Shown in pieces: positions 8,071-15,494 of a stretch of 24,738 bases of DNA; position 1 is the first letter of the stretch; the number at the start of each line of letters is the position of its first letter. The DNA lies in contig DBQL01000183.1 of NCBI GenBank assembly GCA_002305235.1, positions 1-24,738 of the forward strand, in the 5' to 3' direction. The position numbers and the translations under genes are program-made. Below the pieces are notes generated by a model. That model was not told the origin of the DNA. It made no database searches and worked only from the letters and a program-made list of their open reading frames with translations. The DNA comes from Prevotella sp. UBA1395. GTDB taxonomy: Bacteria; Bacteroidota; Bacteroidia; Bacteroidales; Bacteroidaceae.

Positions 8071-8117
8071 TTTGCGATTACTATCTAATCGCGTCACGAT
8101 TAGATAGCCATCGCAAA
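8071..8117. repeat. Two-part inverted repeat (long hairpin)
   Basis: An inner perfect 11-bp inverted repeat, CTATCTAATCG (8081-8091) and CGATTAGATAG (8097-8107), flanks a five-base loop. It is extended by a perfect outer 8-bp repeat, TTTGCGAT (8071-8078) and ATCGCAAA (8110-8117), with one 2-by-2 mismatch (TA against CC). No T-run follows on the plus strand, so it is not a normal terminator. It could be a protein-binding site, part of a structured RNA, or an end-to-end repeat element. Confidence 0.85.
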
Positions 8118-8151
8118 GCCATCTGAAAACCATCAAAACGCCATTCCGGTT
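8108..8151 (+). repeat. Four CCAT-headed repeats spaced exactly 11 bp
   Basis: CCAT occurs at 8108, 8119, 8130 and 8141. The first three units read CCATCGCAAAG, CCATCTGAAAA and CCATCAAAACG; the fourth (CCATTCCGGTT) keeps only the head. The first unit overlaps the right arm of the hairpin. The spacing is near one helical turn, as in arrays bound by proteins on one DNA face. Function unknown. Confidence 0.6.
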
Positions 8152-8209
8152 TCGAGGCGAAACCACGGGTATCACACAGCAACACGAAGACCGCCGGCCC
8201 GAGACTTCG

Positions 8210-8268
8210 CCACAGCCCCAAACCACAGCCCCGCCAACCGGAAAACCCGCCGACCAAAGCCCCGCCAA
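8210..8268 (+). repeat. Short duplicated words in C-rich DNA
   Basis: CCACAGCCCC occurs at 8210 and 8223 (13 bp apart), and AGCCCCGCCAA occurs at 8227 and 8258 (31 bp apart). They look like slippage or duplication products within the low-G plus strand. No function can be assigned. Confidence 0.55.
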
Positions 8269-8304
8269 AGCGAAAAATCGCCCTTGATATGTTAAAAACT
8301 AAAA

Positions 8305-8334
8305 TTAGTGGGGGAAAGTGGCGTAAAGTGGGGG
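8305..8334 (+). promoter_or_regulatory. MraZ operator: three 10-bp MraZ-box repeats
   Basis: Three units lie head to tail every 10 bp: TTAGTGGGGG, AAAGTGGCGT and AAAGTGGGGG. The cores TGGGG, TGGCG and TGGGG start at 8309, 8319 and 8329 with five-base spacers. This fits both the E. coli MraZ site (TGGGN repeats with 5-bp spacers) and the mycoplasma form (AAAGTGKNNN). The array covers the place where a -33 element would lie for the promoter just downstream, so bound MraZ would block transcription of mraZ and the division cluster. Confidence 0.85.
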
Positions 8335-8343
8335 AAAAATGAT

Positions 8344-8351
8344 TAACTTTG
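8344..8351 (+). promoter_or_regulatory. -7 box of the mraZ/dcw promoter
   Basis: TAACTTTG matches the Bacteroidota -7 consensus TAnnTTTG. It lies ten bases after the last MraZ box and 28 bases before the mraZ ATG, so a leader of about 20 bases is expected. Its position next to the operator makes it the main promoter of the cluster. Confidence 0.7.
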
Positions 8352-8379
8352 ACCTCACATTAGCTTAAAAGATGTACGC

Positions 8380-8874
8380 ATGCGATTTTTAGGGAACATC
8401 GAGGCCAAAATCGACTCCAAAGGCCGGGCATTCCTGCCGGCACAGTTTCGCAAGACGCTCATGGCGTCGGGCGAGACCGACCTTGTGCTTCGCCAAGACA
8501 TCTTTGAAAACACCCTCGTGCTCTATCCCGAATCGGTGTGGAACAGTCTGATGGACGAGATGCGCGCCCGACTTTCACGATGGAACAGGCAGCAGCAAAT
8601 GGTCTATCGCACCTTCGTGAGTGGCGTGATCGGTGTCAGCATGGATACCAACGGTCGCATACTCATCCCCAAGGCCTATCTTCAAGCCGCCGGCATCACA
8701 CAGTCGTTGCGCTTCGTGGGCATGGGCGACACCATCGAGATATGGGCCTGCGAGCCCGAGGCCGAGCTGCCCTTCATGGACAAAGACCGGTTTGGCAGCG
8801 CACTGGAAGAGCTGATGAAGGGTGCGCCGCGCCATGCCGACGCGGGCGACACCGCCGCCACCGACAGCCTATAA
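8380..8874 (+). CDS. mraZ: Transcriptional regulator MraZ
   Basis: MraZ is a ring-forming DNA-binding protein that represses its own operon and thereby tunes the dcw cluster. The 164-residue protein has the two tandem SpoVT/AbrB-type halves of the family, each with its DxxxR signature: IDSKGRAFLP (11-20) and MDTNGRILIP (88-97). The first residues (MRFLGNIEAK) are also typical. Most homologues have about 150 residues; the last 20 or so here are an unstructured Ala/Asp/Thr tail. The gene is first in the cluster, 40 bases before rsmH, and is preceded by a matching set of MraZ boxes and a -7 box, so autoregulation is strongly suggested by the sequence. Confidence 0.95.
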   Translation: MRFLGNIEAKIDSKGRAFLPAQFRKTLMASGETDLVLRQDIFENTLVLYPESVWNSLMDEMRARLSRWNRQQQMVYRTFVSGVIGVSMDTNGRILIPKAYLQAAGITQSLRFVGMGDTIEIWACEPEAELPFMDKDRFGSALEELMKGAPRHADAGDTAATDSL

Positions 8875-8914
8875 TCCCCCCGAACATACAGATTACAAGC
8901 AACACTGTGACCTC

Positions 8915-9847
8915 ATGACGACCAAAGCAGAATCCTATCACGTTCCCGTGCTTCTGAAAGAAAGTGTAGACGGACTTGCCATCAAGCCCGGGGGCATCTA
9001 CGTGGATGTCACTTTTGGCGGTGGCGGACACTCGCGCGAGATCCTGTCGAGGCTCGACGGCCAAGGCCATCTCTACAGCTTTGACCAAGATGCCGACGCC
9101 GAGCGAAACATCATCACGGGCGACGGTCTGTCGCTGCCCGACAACTTCACGTTCGTAAGGTCCAACTTCAGGTACCTGAAAAACTGGATGCGCTACTACG
9201 GCGTGGAGCATATCGACGGCCTGCTGGGCGACCTCGGGGTGTCGAGCCATCATTTCGACGACGAGACGCGCGGGTTCTCCTTCCGCTTCGAGGCCCCTCT
9301 CGACATGAGGATGAACAAGCGGGCGGGCAAGACGGCTGCCGACATCGTGAACACCTACGAGGAGGAGCAGCTGGCAGACATCTTCTATCTCTACGGCGAG
9401 CTTAAGACCTCGCGGCGTATCGCCGCGACACTGGCTGCCGCCCGACGCGCAAAACCCATCCTCACCACGCAGGATTTCATCGCCGCCGTGGAGCCGCTGT
9501 TCCGCCGTGAGCGTGAGAAGAAAGACATGGCCAAGCTCTTTCAGGCCCTCCGCATCGAGGTGAACCAAGAGATGGCAGCCCTCAAGGAGATGTTGCAATC
9601 GGCCCAAGAGTTGCTCGCACCGGGCGGCAGGCTGAGCGTCATCACCTATCATTCGCTGGAAGACCGCATCGTGAAGAACATGATGAAAGCCGGCAACAGC
9701 GAGGGGAAGGTGCAGCAAGACTTCTTCGGAAGAACCGAATGCCCCTTCAGGCTGATCAACAACAAGGTGATAGTACCCTCTGACGAGGAGCAGAGCGAGA
9801 ATCCGAGAAGTCGCAGCGCAAAACTTAGAATTGCCGAAAAGAAATGA
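8915..9847 (+). CDS. rsmH: 16S rRNA (cytosine(1402)-N(4))-methyltransferase RsmH
   Basis: RsmH (MraW) methylates N4 of C1402 in the ribosomal P site using S-adenosylmethionine. From the ATG at 8915 the protein has 310 residues, the family norm. Visible features are the entry motif HVPVLLKE (9-16), the SAM-binding loop YVDVTFGGGGHS (29-40), GDLGVSSHHFDD (105-116), LDMRMN (129-134) and the late motif YHSLEDRIVK (245-254), followed by NPRSRSAKLR near the end. The frame is open upstream to 8822 inside mraZ, but those codons are out-of-frame mraZ sequence and are not homologous. Its TGA stop overlaps the next start by four bases (ATGA), so it is coupled to the ftsL-like gene. Confidence 0.97.
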   Translation: MTTKAESYHVPVLLKESVDGLAIKPGGIYVDVTFGGGGHSREILSRLDGQGHLYSFDQDADAERNIITGDGLSLPDNFTFVRSNFRYLKNWMRYYGVEHIDGLLGDLGVSSHHFDDETRGFSFRFEAPLDMRMNKRAGKTAADIVNTYEEEQLADIFYLYGELKTSRRIAATLAAARRAKPILTTQDFIAAVEPLFRREREKKDMAKLFQALRIEVNQEMAALKEMLQSAQELLAPGGRLSVITYHSLEDRIVKNMMKAGNSEGKVQQDFFGRTECPFRLINNKVIVPSDEEQSENPRSRSAKLRIAEKK

Positions 9848-10374
9848 GAAAAGACCCTACCGCCACAGACACCGCGACGCCCCACGACGACAGCCGCGGA
9901 GGCCAAGACACGGCCCGCGAGACCCTCAAGGCCATTGCCGAGAAGGCGCAAGCCGACGATGCCGCGGCCAAGACCGACGACAACGAGCTGCCATCGCTCA
10001 AGGAGGTCATACAAGAACAGGCCATCGAAGACGAGGCCCCGATGTCGCGCAACCTCTCTCTGCGCAAGATTCTCGGTGGAGACATACTCAACACCGCCAT
10101 CATCAGGCGACAGATATGGTTGTTTGTGCTCATCGCCTTCTTCCTTGTGATCTACATTGCCAACCGCTACGGATGCCAGCAAGACATCATCGAGATAGAC
10201 CATCTGCAGACAAGGCTGCAGGATGCCAAGTACAAGGCACTCTCGAGCACCAGCCAGCTGACCGAGAAGAGCCGCGAGAGCAACGTGTTGAACATGCTGA
10301 AGAACAACAAAGACAGTGCGCTCAAGATGCCCAACCAACCACCATATATCATCACCGTTCCCGAGGAGAAATAA
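9844..10374 (+). CDS. ftsL: FtsL-like divisome protein with long cytoplasmic extension
   Basis: This 176-residue single-pass protein sits where ftsL lies in other dcw clusters, between rsmH and ftsI. It has a hydrophilic, Ala/Asp-rich N-terminus of about 90 residues, one transmembrane helix (about 91-107, IWLFVLIAFFLVIYIAN) and a short extracytoplasmic coiled-coil segment (IIEIDHLQTRLQDAKYKALS, 115-134). The topology and position match the Bacteroidota FtsL-like family. E. coli FtsL has only about 35 cytoplasmic residues, so this N-terminus is unusually long. FtsL bridges FtsQ and the FtsW-FtsI synthase during septation. It overlaps rsmH by four bases and ends one base before the ftsI ATG. 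Sequence similarity within FtsL is poor, so the call rests on topology and synteny. Confidence 0.85.
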   Translation: MRKDPTATDTATPHDDSRGGQDTARETLKAIAEKAQADDAAAKTDDNELPSLKEVIQEQAIEDEAPMSRNLSLRKILGGDILNTAIIRRQIWLFVLIAFFLVIYIANRYGCQQDIIEIDHLQTRLQDAKYKALSSTSQLTEKSRESNVLNMLKNNKDSALKMPNQPPYIITVPEEK

Positions 10375-10375
10375 T

Positions 10376-12544
10376 ATGAGTAAGTTCGACTATAACAAAA
10401 TCATGCCCCGATACAGCGCCATTGCAGTGCTCATGTCGCTCATTGCCGTTGCCGTGGTTGTCAGGGCGGGATACATCATGACCGCCAAGCGCGACTATTG
10501 GATGAAGGTGGCCGACCGCGTCAAAAAAGACAGCGTGGAGGTGATACCCACCCGCGGCAACATCCTGAGCTGCGACGGACAGCTCTTGGCCTCGTCGCTG
10601 CCCGAGTTCAAGGTCTACATGGACTTCAAACAGCTCTACGACGCCAAGAGCGACACGCTGTGGAGCGAGAAGTTAGACAGTATCTGCCAAGGACTTCACG
10701 AGATATTCCCCGAACAGAGCGCCGCCGCCTTCAAGAGACATCTCGAAGAGGGCCGTCGCGAGATGAAGCGCCACTGGCCCATCTGGCCCAAGCGAATCAA
10801 CTATAACACCTACTCGCAGGTGAAGCAACTGCCCGTCTTCAGACTGTCGAAATTCAAGAGCGGCTTTCACGAGGATGAGCTGAACTCGCGCGAACGGCCC
10901 TACGGCACACTGGCCGGAAGAACCGTGGGCGACATGTATGCCGCCATGAACGACGGGCGTACGCCGCGCTGCGGACTCGAGCTGTCGTACGACTCGCTGC
11001 TGCGGGGCACCACCGGCATCAAGCATCGACGCAAGGTGCTCAACAAGTTTCTTGACATCATGGACACCCCTGCCATGTCGGGCGCCGACATCGTGACTAC
11101 CATCGACGTGGGCATACAAGACTTGGCCGAGCGTGCGGTCATCGACGAGCTGAAGGAAATCAACGGCAATGTGGGTGTGGCCATCGTCATGGAGGTGCAG
11201 ACGGGCGACATCAAGGCCATCGTCAACATGGAGAAATGTGTCGACGGCGAATATCGGGAGATCAAGAACCATGCCGTGAGCGATCTGCTCGAGCCCGGCT
11301 CGGTGTTCAAGACTATATCCATGATGACCGTCCTCGAGGATGGCATGTGCGATACAAACAAGGTGGTCGACACCGGCGGTGGCATCTGGCCGATGTATGG
11401 CAGGGAGATGAAAGACCACAACTGGCGCAACGGCGGCTACGGCGTGATGAACATGCCCAAGGCCCTAAAGGTAAGCTCAAACGTCGGCGTGAGCCGCATC
11501 GTGGACGAGTATTACCACAAAAACCCGGAGAAATTCGTGCAGGGAGTCTATCGCTCGGGTATCACCGCCGACCTGCATATCCCCATCGTGGGAGCGTCTT
11601 CGGCAAGGGTGCGCATGCCCAAGAAGAACAAACGCGGCGAATGGGTGAACTGGAGCAACACCGCCCTGCCGTGGATGAGCATCGGTTACGAGACACAAAT
11701 ACCGCCCATCGCCACTTTGACCTTCTATAACGCCATCGCCAACGGCGGCAAGATGATGCAGCCCCGATTTGTCAAGGCGGCCATGAAAGATGGCGAGGTC
11801 ATCGAGGAATATCCCCCCACGGTGGTCAAAGGCCATGAGCAGATAGCCTCGCCCAAGGTGATCAAGCTCGTGCAGGAAATGCTCCGAAAGGTGGTGAGCG
11901 AAGGCTTGGGCAAGAAAGCCGGGTCGGAGTCGTTTGCCGTGTCGGGTAAGACCGGTACGGCCCAAATCTCGCAAGGAGCGTCGGGATATAAGAGCGGGGG
12001 CACCAATTACCTGCTCTCGTTTGCAGGCTATTTCCCCTCCGAGGCACCGAGATACAGTTGCATCGTGTGCATCCAGAAGTCGGGACTGCCCGCTTCGGGT
12101 GGCGGCATGAGCGGCATGGTGTTCCACAACATTGCCGAGGGCATCATGGCACAGAGCATCCGCCTCGATGTCAGCGACGCGAGAGACTCGGCATCGGTTC
12201 TCACCCCCGACGTGAAAGAGGGCAACGTGCTCTCGGCCGAGTACGTTCTCTCGGAGCTGGGCATCAAGACAAGCGCAAATTTCAGGCAGAACATCGCCTC
12301 GAGGAATGCCGTGTGGGGCTATGCGCAAGCGCAGGGCAACGCGATAAAACTCTTCAAGAAGGGCGACATGGGCAAGCAATACATCCCCAACGTGCAGGGC
12401 ATGGGCGCGCGAGACGCCGTCTACCTCATCGAGAAGCGGGGCGTGAGATGTATTGTCTACGGCCGTGGCAAGGTGGTATCGCAGAGCCTGCCACCGGGAC
12501 ATTACATCAAGAAAGGCGAGACCTGTACCCTGAAACTTGAATAA
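10376..12544 (+). CDS. ftsI: Septal penicillin-binding protein (transpeptidase) with C-terminal PASTA domain
   Basis: This is the class B PBP that cross-links peptidoglycan at the septum, working with FtsW. From the ATG at 10376 it has 722 residues. An N-terminal transmembrane helix (about 14-35) is followed by the pedestal domain with the [13 protein letters not shown] motif (60-72), then the transpeptidase domain with the active-site SVFK (Ser309, Lys312), SSN (367-369) and KTG (525-527, in SGKTGTAQ). A PASTA domain ends the protein (about 660-722, [20 protein letters not shown] and on). One base separates it from the ftsL-like gene. The frame is open upstream into ftsL, but the extra 20 residues lack homology. 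In Bacteroidota this PBP carries a PASTA domain, unlike E. coli FtsI, so that is normal here. Confidence 0.96.
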   Translation: MSKFDYNKIMPRYSAIAVLMSLIAVAVVVRAGYIMTAKRDYWMKVADRVKKDSVEVIPTRGNILSCDGQLLASSLPEFKVYMDFKQLYDAKSDTLWSEKLDSICQGLHEIFPEQSAAAFKRHLEEGRREMKRHWPIWPKRINYNTYSQVKQLPVFRLSKFKSGFHEDELNSRERPYGTLAGRTVGDMYAAMNDGRTPRCGLELSYDSLLRGTTGIKHRRKVLNKFLDIMDTPAMSGADIVTTIDVGIQDLAERAVIDELKEINGNVGVAIVMEVQTGDIKAIVNMEKCVDGEYREIKNHAVSDLLEPGSVFKTISMMTVLEDGMCDTNKVVDTGGGIWPMYGREMKDHNWRNGGYGVMNMPKALKVSSNVGVSRIVDEYYHKNPEKFVQGVYRSGITADLHIPIVGASSARVRMPKKNKRGEWVNWSNTALPWMSIGYETQIPPIATLTFYNAIANGGKMMQPRFVKAAMKDGEVIEEYPPTVVKGHEQIASPKVIKLVQEMLRKVVSEGLGKKAGSESFAVSGKTGTAQISQGASGYKSGGTNYLLSFAGYFPSEAPRYSCIVCIQKSGLPASGGGMSGMVFHNIAEGIMAQSIRLDVSDARDSASVLTPDVKEGNVLSAEYVLSELGIKTSANFRQNIASRNAVWGYAQAQGNAIKLFKKGDMGKQYIPNVQGMGARDAVYLIEKRGVRCIVYGRGKVVSQSLPPGHYIKKGETCTLKLE

Positions 12545-12644
12545 ACGGAAAGAACATACAATGCAAAGTGTTCTCTGCCACGACACGGAAAGGCCGCCGC
12601 ACGGCCCGTTACACGGCAGACGGACTCTCCAAAAACAAAATGAT

Positions 12645-14102
12645 ATGAAGTTATATGATTTGTTGAAAGGTATCAAGACGCTTGCCATCGTCGGCGACAA
12701 CGAGGCCGAGATCACAGGCGTGAATATCGATTCGCGAAGAATCGAGAACGGACATCTGTTCGTTGCGATGAAAGGAACTCAGGTGGACGGACACCGGTTT
12801 ATCGCCAAGGCCATAGAGCTTGGCGCACGGGCCGTGGTCTGCGAGGATATGCCCGGGGAGAAGGCCGACGGCGTGACCTACGTGCAGGTGACCTCTACCG
12901 AGGAGGCCGTGGGGCCCATCGCTACGCTGTTTTACGGCGACCCGTCGAAAAAATTGAGATTGGTGGGCGTGACCGGAACCAACGGCAAGACCACCATCGC
13001 CACCTTATTATATAATATGTTCCGCAAAATGGGTCACAAATGCGGATTGCTGTCTACCGTCTGCAACTTCATCGAAGACGAGGCCATCGCGGCAGACCAC
13101 ACCACCCCCGACCCCATAGAGCTGAACCGGCTGCTGGCCCGCATGGTGGATGCCGGCTGTGACTACGCGTTCATGGAGTGCTCAAGCCATGCCATCGCGC
13201 AGAAGCGCATCGGCGGACTGACTTTTGCAGGCGGTATCTTCACCAACCTCACACGCGACCATCTCGACTATCACAAAACCTTCGAGAACTATCGAGATGC
13301 CAAAAAGGCGTTCTTCGACATGCTCCCCAAGACGGCATTCGCCATCACCAATGCCGATGACAAGAACGGCCTGTATATGACACAGAACACCAAGGCCACG
13401 GTGAAGACCTATTCCACCCGTCAGATGGCCGACTTCCGTGCCCGGATCATCGAGATGCACTTTGCCGGCATGTACCTGAACATCGACGGCCGGGAAGTGG
13501 GCGTGCAGTTTATCGGCAAGTTCAATGTCAGCAACCTGCTGGCCGTCTATGGCGCGGCGTGCATGCTGGGCAAGCAACCCGACGAGATTCTCGTCGCGCT
13601 GAGCACCTTGCACAGTGTGAGCGGACGCTTGGAGCCTATCCATTCCAAAGACGGGGCGACAGCCATCGTGGACTATGCCCACACCCCCGACGCGCTCGAA
13701 AACGTGCTGAATGCCATTCACGAGGTGCTCGATGGCAACGGAAAGGTGATCACCGTGTGTGGCGCGGGCGGCAATCGCGACAAAGGCAAGCGACCCCTCA
13801 TGGCGCAAGAGGCCGTGAAACAGAGCGACAGGGTGATCATCACCAGTGACAATCCGCGCTTCGAAGAGCCGCAAGACATCATCGACGACATGCTCGCCGG
13901 GCTCAATGCGCAGCAAATGAAAAAGGTGATCAGCATCGCCGACCGCAAGGAGGCCATCAAGACGGCCTGTATGATGGCGGGCAAAGGCGACGTGATACTC
14001 ATCGCCGGCAAAGGGCACGAAGACTATCAGGAGATCAAAGGCGTGAAGCATCACTTTGACGACAGAGAGGTGGTACGCGAGATTTTCGGCATCGGGAACT
14101 GA
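12645..14102 (+). CDS. murE: UDP-MurNAc-L-Ala-D-Glu:meso-diaminopimelate ligase
   Basis: MurE adds the third residue of the stem peptide in the cytoplasm, using ATP. The chosen start at 12645 gives 485 residues beginning [10 protein letters not shown], the family form. The ATP loop [10 protein letters not shown] (108-117), the central [15 protein letters not shown] (154-168), HxxSGRLEPI (323-332) and the C-terminal [12 protein letters not shown] (376-387) are visible. The DNPR motif (402-405) marks meso-diaminopimelate as substrate rather than lysine, which predicts mDAP-type peptidoglycan. The frame continues upstream to an in-frame ATG at 12561 and a TTG at 12537; these would add 28 or 36 residues of non-homologous sequence, so the 100-base gap after ftsI is treated as spacer. 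Confidence 0.96.
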   Translation: MKLYDLLKGIKTLAIVGDNEAEITGVNIDSRRIENGHLFVAMKGTQVDGHRFIAKAIELGARAVVCEDMPGEKADGVTYVQVTSTEEAVGPIATLFYGDPSKKLRLVGVTGTNGKTTIATLLYNMFRKMGHKCGLLSTVCNFIEDEAIAADHTTPDPIELNRLLARMVDAGCDYAFMECSSHAIAQKRIGGLTFAGGIFTNLTRDHLDYHKTFENYRDAKKAFFDMLPKTAFAITNADDKNGLYMTQNTKATVKTYSTRQMADFRARIIEMHFAGMYLNIDGREVGVQFIGKFNVSNLLAVYGAACMLGKQPDEILVALSTLHSVSGRLEPIHSKDGATAIVDYAHTPDALENVLNAIHEVLDGNGKVITVCGAGGNRDKGKRPLMAQEAVKQSDRVIITSDNPRFEEPQDIIDDMLAGLNAQQMKKVISIADRKEAIKTACMMAGKGDVILIAGKGHEDYQEIKGVKHHFDDREVVREIFGIGN

Positions 14103-14144
14103 CCGGTACGCACACGGAGTTAGCAAATCAACAAAAGACATACA

Positions 14145-15413
14145 ATGCTTTACTACCTTTTTAGATTCTTAGAACAATTCGGTATCTCGGGTGCCCGTAT
14201 ATGGGGATATATATCTTTCCGCGCATTGCTGGCCCTGATACTGTCATTGGTGATCTCCGCATGGTTTGGAGAGCGGTTCATCAAATACCTGAAGCGCAAG
14301 CAAATCACGGAAACACAACGTGACACCAAGGTGGACCCCTTCGGCGTGAAGAAGATCGGGGTGCCCTCGATGGGTGGCATCATCATCATCGTCTCAATAT
14401 TGATTCCGGTGCTGCTGTTGGGTCGACTGAGAAATATCTACCTCATCCTGATGATCGTCACCACGCTGTGGCTGGGATTTCTCGGAGGCATGGACGACTA
14501 TATCAAGATCTTCCACCGCAACAAGGAGGGGCTCAAGGGCAAATACAAGATTATCGGACAGGTGGGTATCGGTCTCATCGTGGGACTGGTGCTATGGTCG
14601 TCGCCCGATGTGAAATCGAACGAGAACATCGTGTTGGAACGCCACGGACAGGAGACCGTGGTGAAACACCGGGCCGATGCCCGGAAGACGCTCAAGACTA
14701 CCATACCCTTTGTCAAGGGACATAACCTCGATTATTCTACGCTCACGTCATTCTTTGGCAAGCACAAGACCGCTGCCGGATGGATATTGTTCGTGATCAT
14801 GACCATCGTTGTGGTCACGGCGGTGAGCAACGGGGCCAATCTCAACGACGGCATGGATGGCATGTGCGCGGGCAACTCGGCGATCATAGGTGTGGCATTA
14901 GGCATTCTGGCATACGTAAGCTCACATATCCAGTTTGCCGCATACCTCAATATCATGTATATTCCCGGCTCGCAGGAACTGGTAGTCTTTATGTGTGCCT
15001 TCATCGGAGCATTGATCGGATTCCTGTGGTACAATGCTTATCCGGCGCAAGTGTTCATGGGCGACACCGGGTCGCTCACCATCGGAGGCATCATCGCCGT
15101 GTGTGCCATCATCATTCACAAGGAGTTGCTGCTGCCCATCCTGTGCGGAATATTCTTCGTGGAGAGCCTGAGCGTGATCATGCAGGTGTGGTATTACAAG
15201 CTCGGAAAACGCAAGGGCGTGAAGCAGCGAATATTCAAACGCACGCCGATACACGATAATTTCCGGGTGACCGAAGACCAGTTGGATGCCGATTGCAAAT
15301 ATCTCATCACGGCACCCCACTCGCCAAAGCACGAAGGGAAGATCACCATCCGATTCTGGATCATCACCATCATCCTCGCCGCAATGACCATCATTACCCT
15401 GAAAATCAGGTGA
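14145..15413 (+). CDS. mraY: Phospho-N-acetylmuramoyl-pentapeptide transferase
   Basis: MraY moves phospho-MurNAc-pentapeptide from UDP to undecaprenyl phosphate, making lipid I in the inner membrane. The 422-residue protein has about ten hydrophobic helices and the catalytic loops: GGMDDYIKI (114-122, Asp117-Asp118), NLNDGMDGM (232-240) and FMGDTGSL (304-311, Asp307). Family members outside Bacteroidota have about 360 residues; the excess is a hydrophilic insert from about 153 to 206 between two helices, which I believe is common in Bacteroidota. The usual His-rich PIHHHFE loop reads PIHDNFR here (368-374), so only the first His is kept. The gene lies 42 bases after murE and 81 before murD. 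Confidence 0.96.
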   Translation: MLYYLFRFLEQFGISGARIWGYISFRALLALILSLVISAWFGERFIKYLKRKQITETQRDTKVDPFGVKKIGVPSMGGIIIIVSILIPVLLLGRLRNIYLILMIVTTLWLGFLGGMDDYIKIFHRNKEGLKGKYKIIGQVGIGLIVGLVLWSSPDVKSNENIVLERHGQETVVKHRADARKTLKTTIPFVKGHNLDYSTLTSFFGKHKTAAGWILFVIMTIVVVTAVSNGANLNDGMDGMCAGNSAIIGVALGILAYVSSHIQFAAYLNIMYIPGSQELVVFMCAFIGALIGFLWYNAYPAQVFMGDTGSLTIGGIIAVCAIIIHKELLLPILCGIFFVESLSVIMQVWYYKLGKRKGVKQRIFKRTPIHDNFRVTEDQLDADCKYLITAPHSPKHEGKITIRFWIITIILAAMTIITLKIR

Positions 15414-15494
15414 TGACCGTCTGAAACGGCATAACGGAAGACTACGACGCTCAGGAATGGCGGAACAAGGACAATCAATAGAAATGGGAAAATT

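Larger units (their letters stand above)
7742..8304. other. Gene-free, C-rich spacer between the glsA operon and the mraZ operator
   Basis: This 563-base stretch holds no gene I can support. Open frames crossing it (such as a 180-codon minus-strand frame from 8268) have low-complexity composition and no family features. The plus strand is rich in C and A and poor in G from about 7770 to 8000 and again from 8150 to 8280, unlike the codon-structured DNA on both sides. Inside are a two-part hairpin (8071-8117), CCAT repeats every 11 bp (8108-8144), duplicated 10- and 11-base words (8210-8268), a short palindrome TTTTCATTGAAAA (8027-8039) and a minus-strand G-run cluster (7907-7933). It may hold regulatory DNA, an unrecognised small RNA or a genomic interspersed repeat; the sequence alone does not decide. 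Confidence 0.6.

Noticed and set aside
7726..8268. A 180-codon minus-strand open frame in the spacer
   Set aside because: Its composition is Gly/Arg/Val/Cys-rich low complexity caused by the strand-skewed DNA, it crosses the long hairpin, has no recognisable domain and has no fitting promoter box before it.
8305..8334. The 10-bp repeats considered as a CRISPR-like or minisatellite array
   Set aside because: Unit length, number and position immediately before mraZ fit MraZ boxes exactly; there are no spacers.
12592..12606. Small GC hairpin in the ftsI-murE gap considered as a terminator
   Set aside because: The stem is only five base pairs with no T-run after it, and the downstream genes need read-through.
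11477..12715. A 412-codon minus-strand open frame opposite ftsI, and similar long antisense frames opposite rsmH, murE, murC and murD
   Set aside because: All are shadows produced by codon bias of verified genes on the plus strand.
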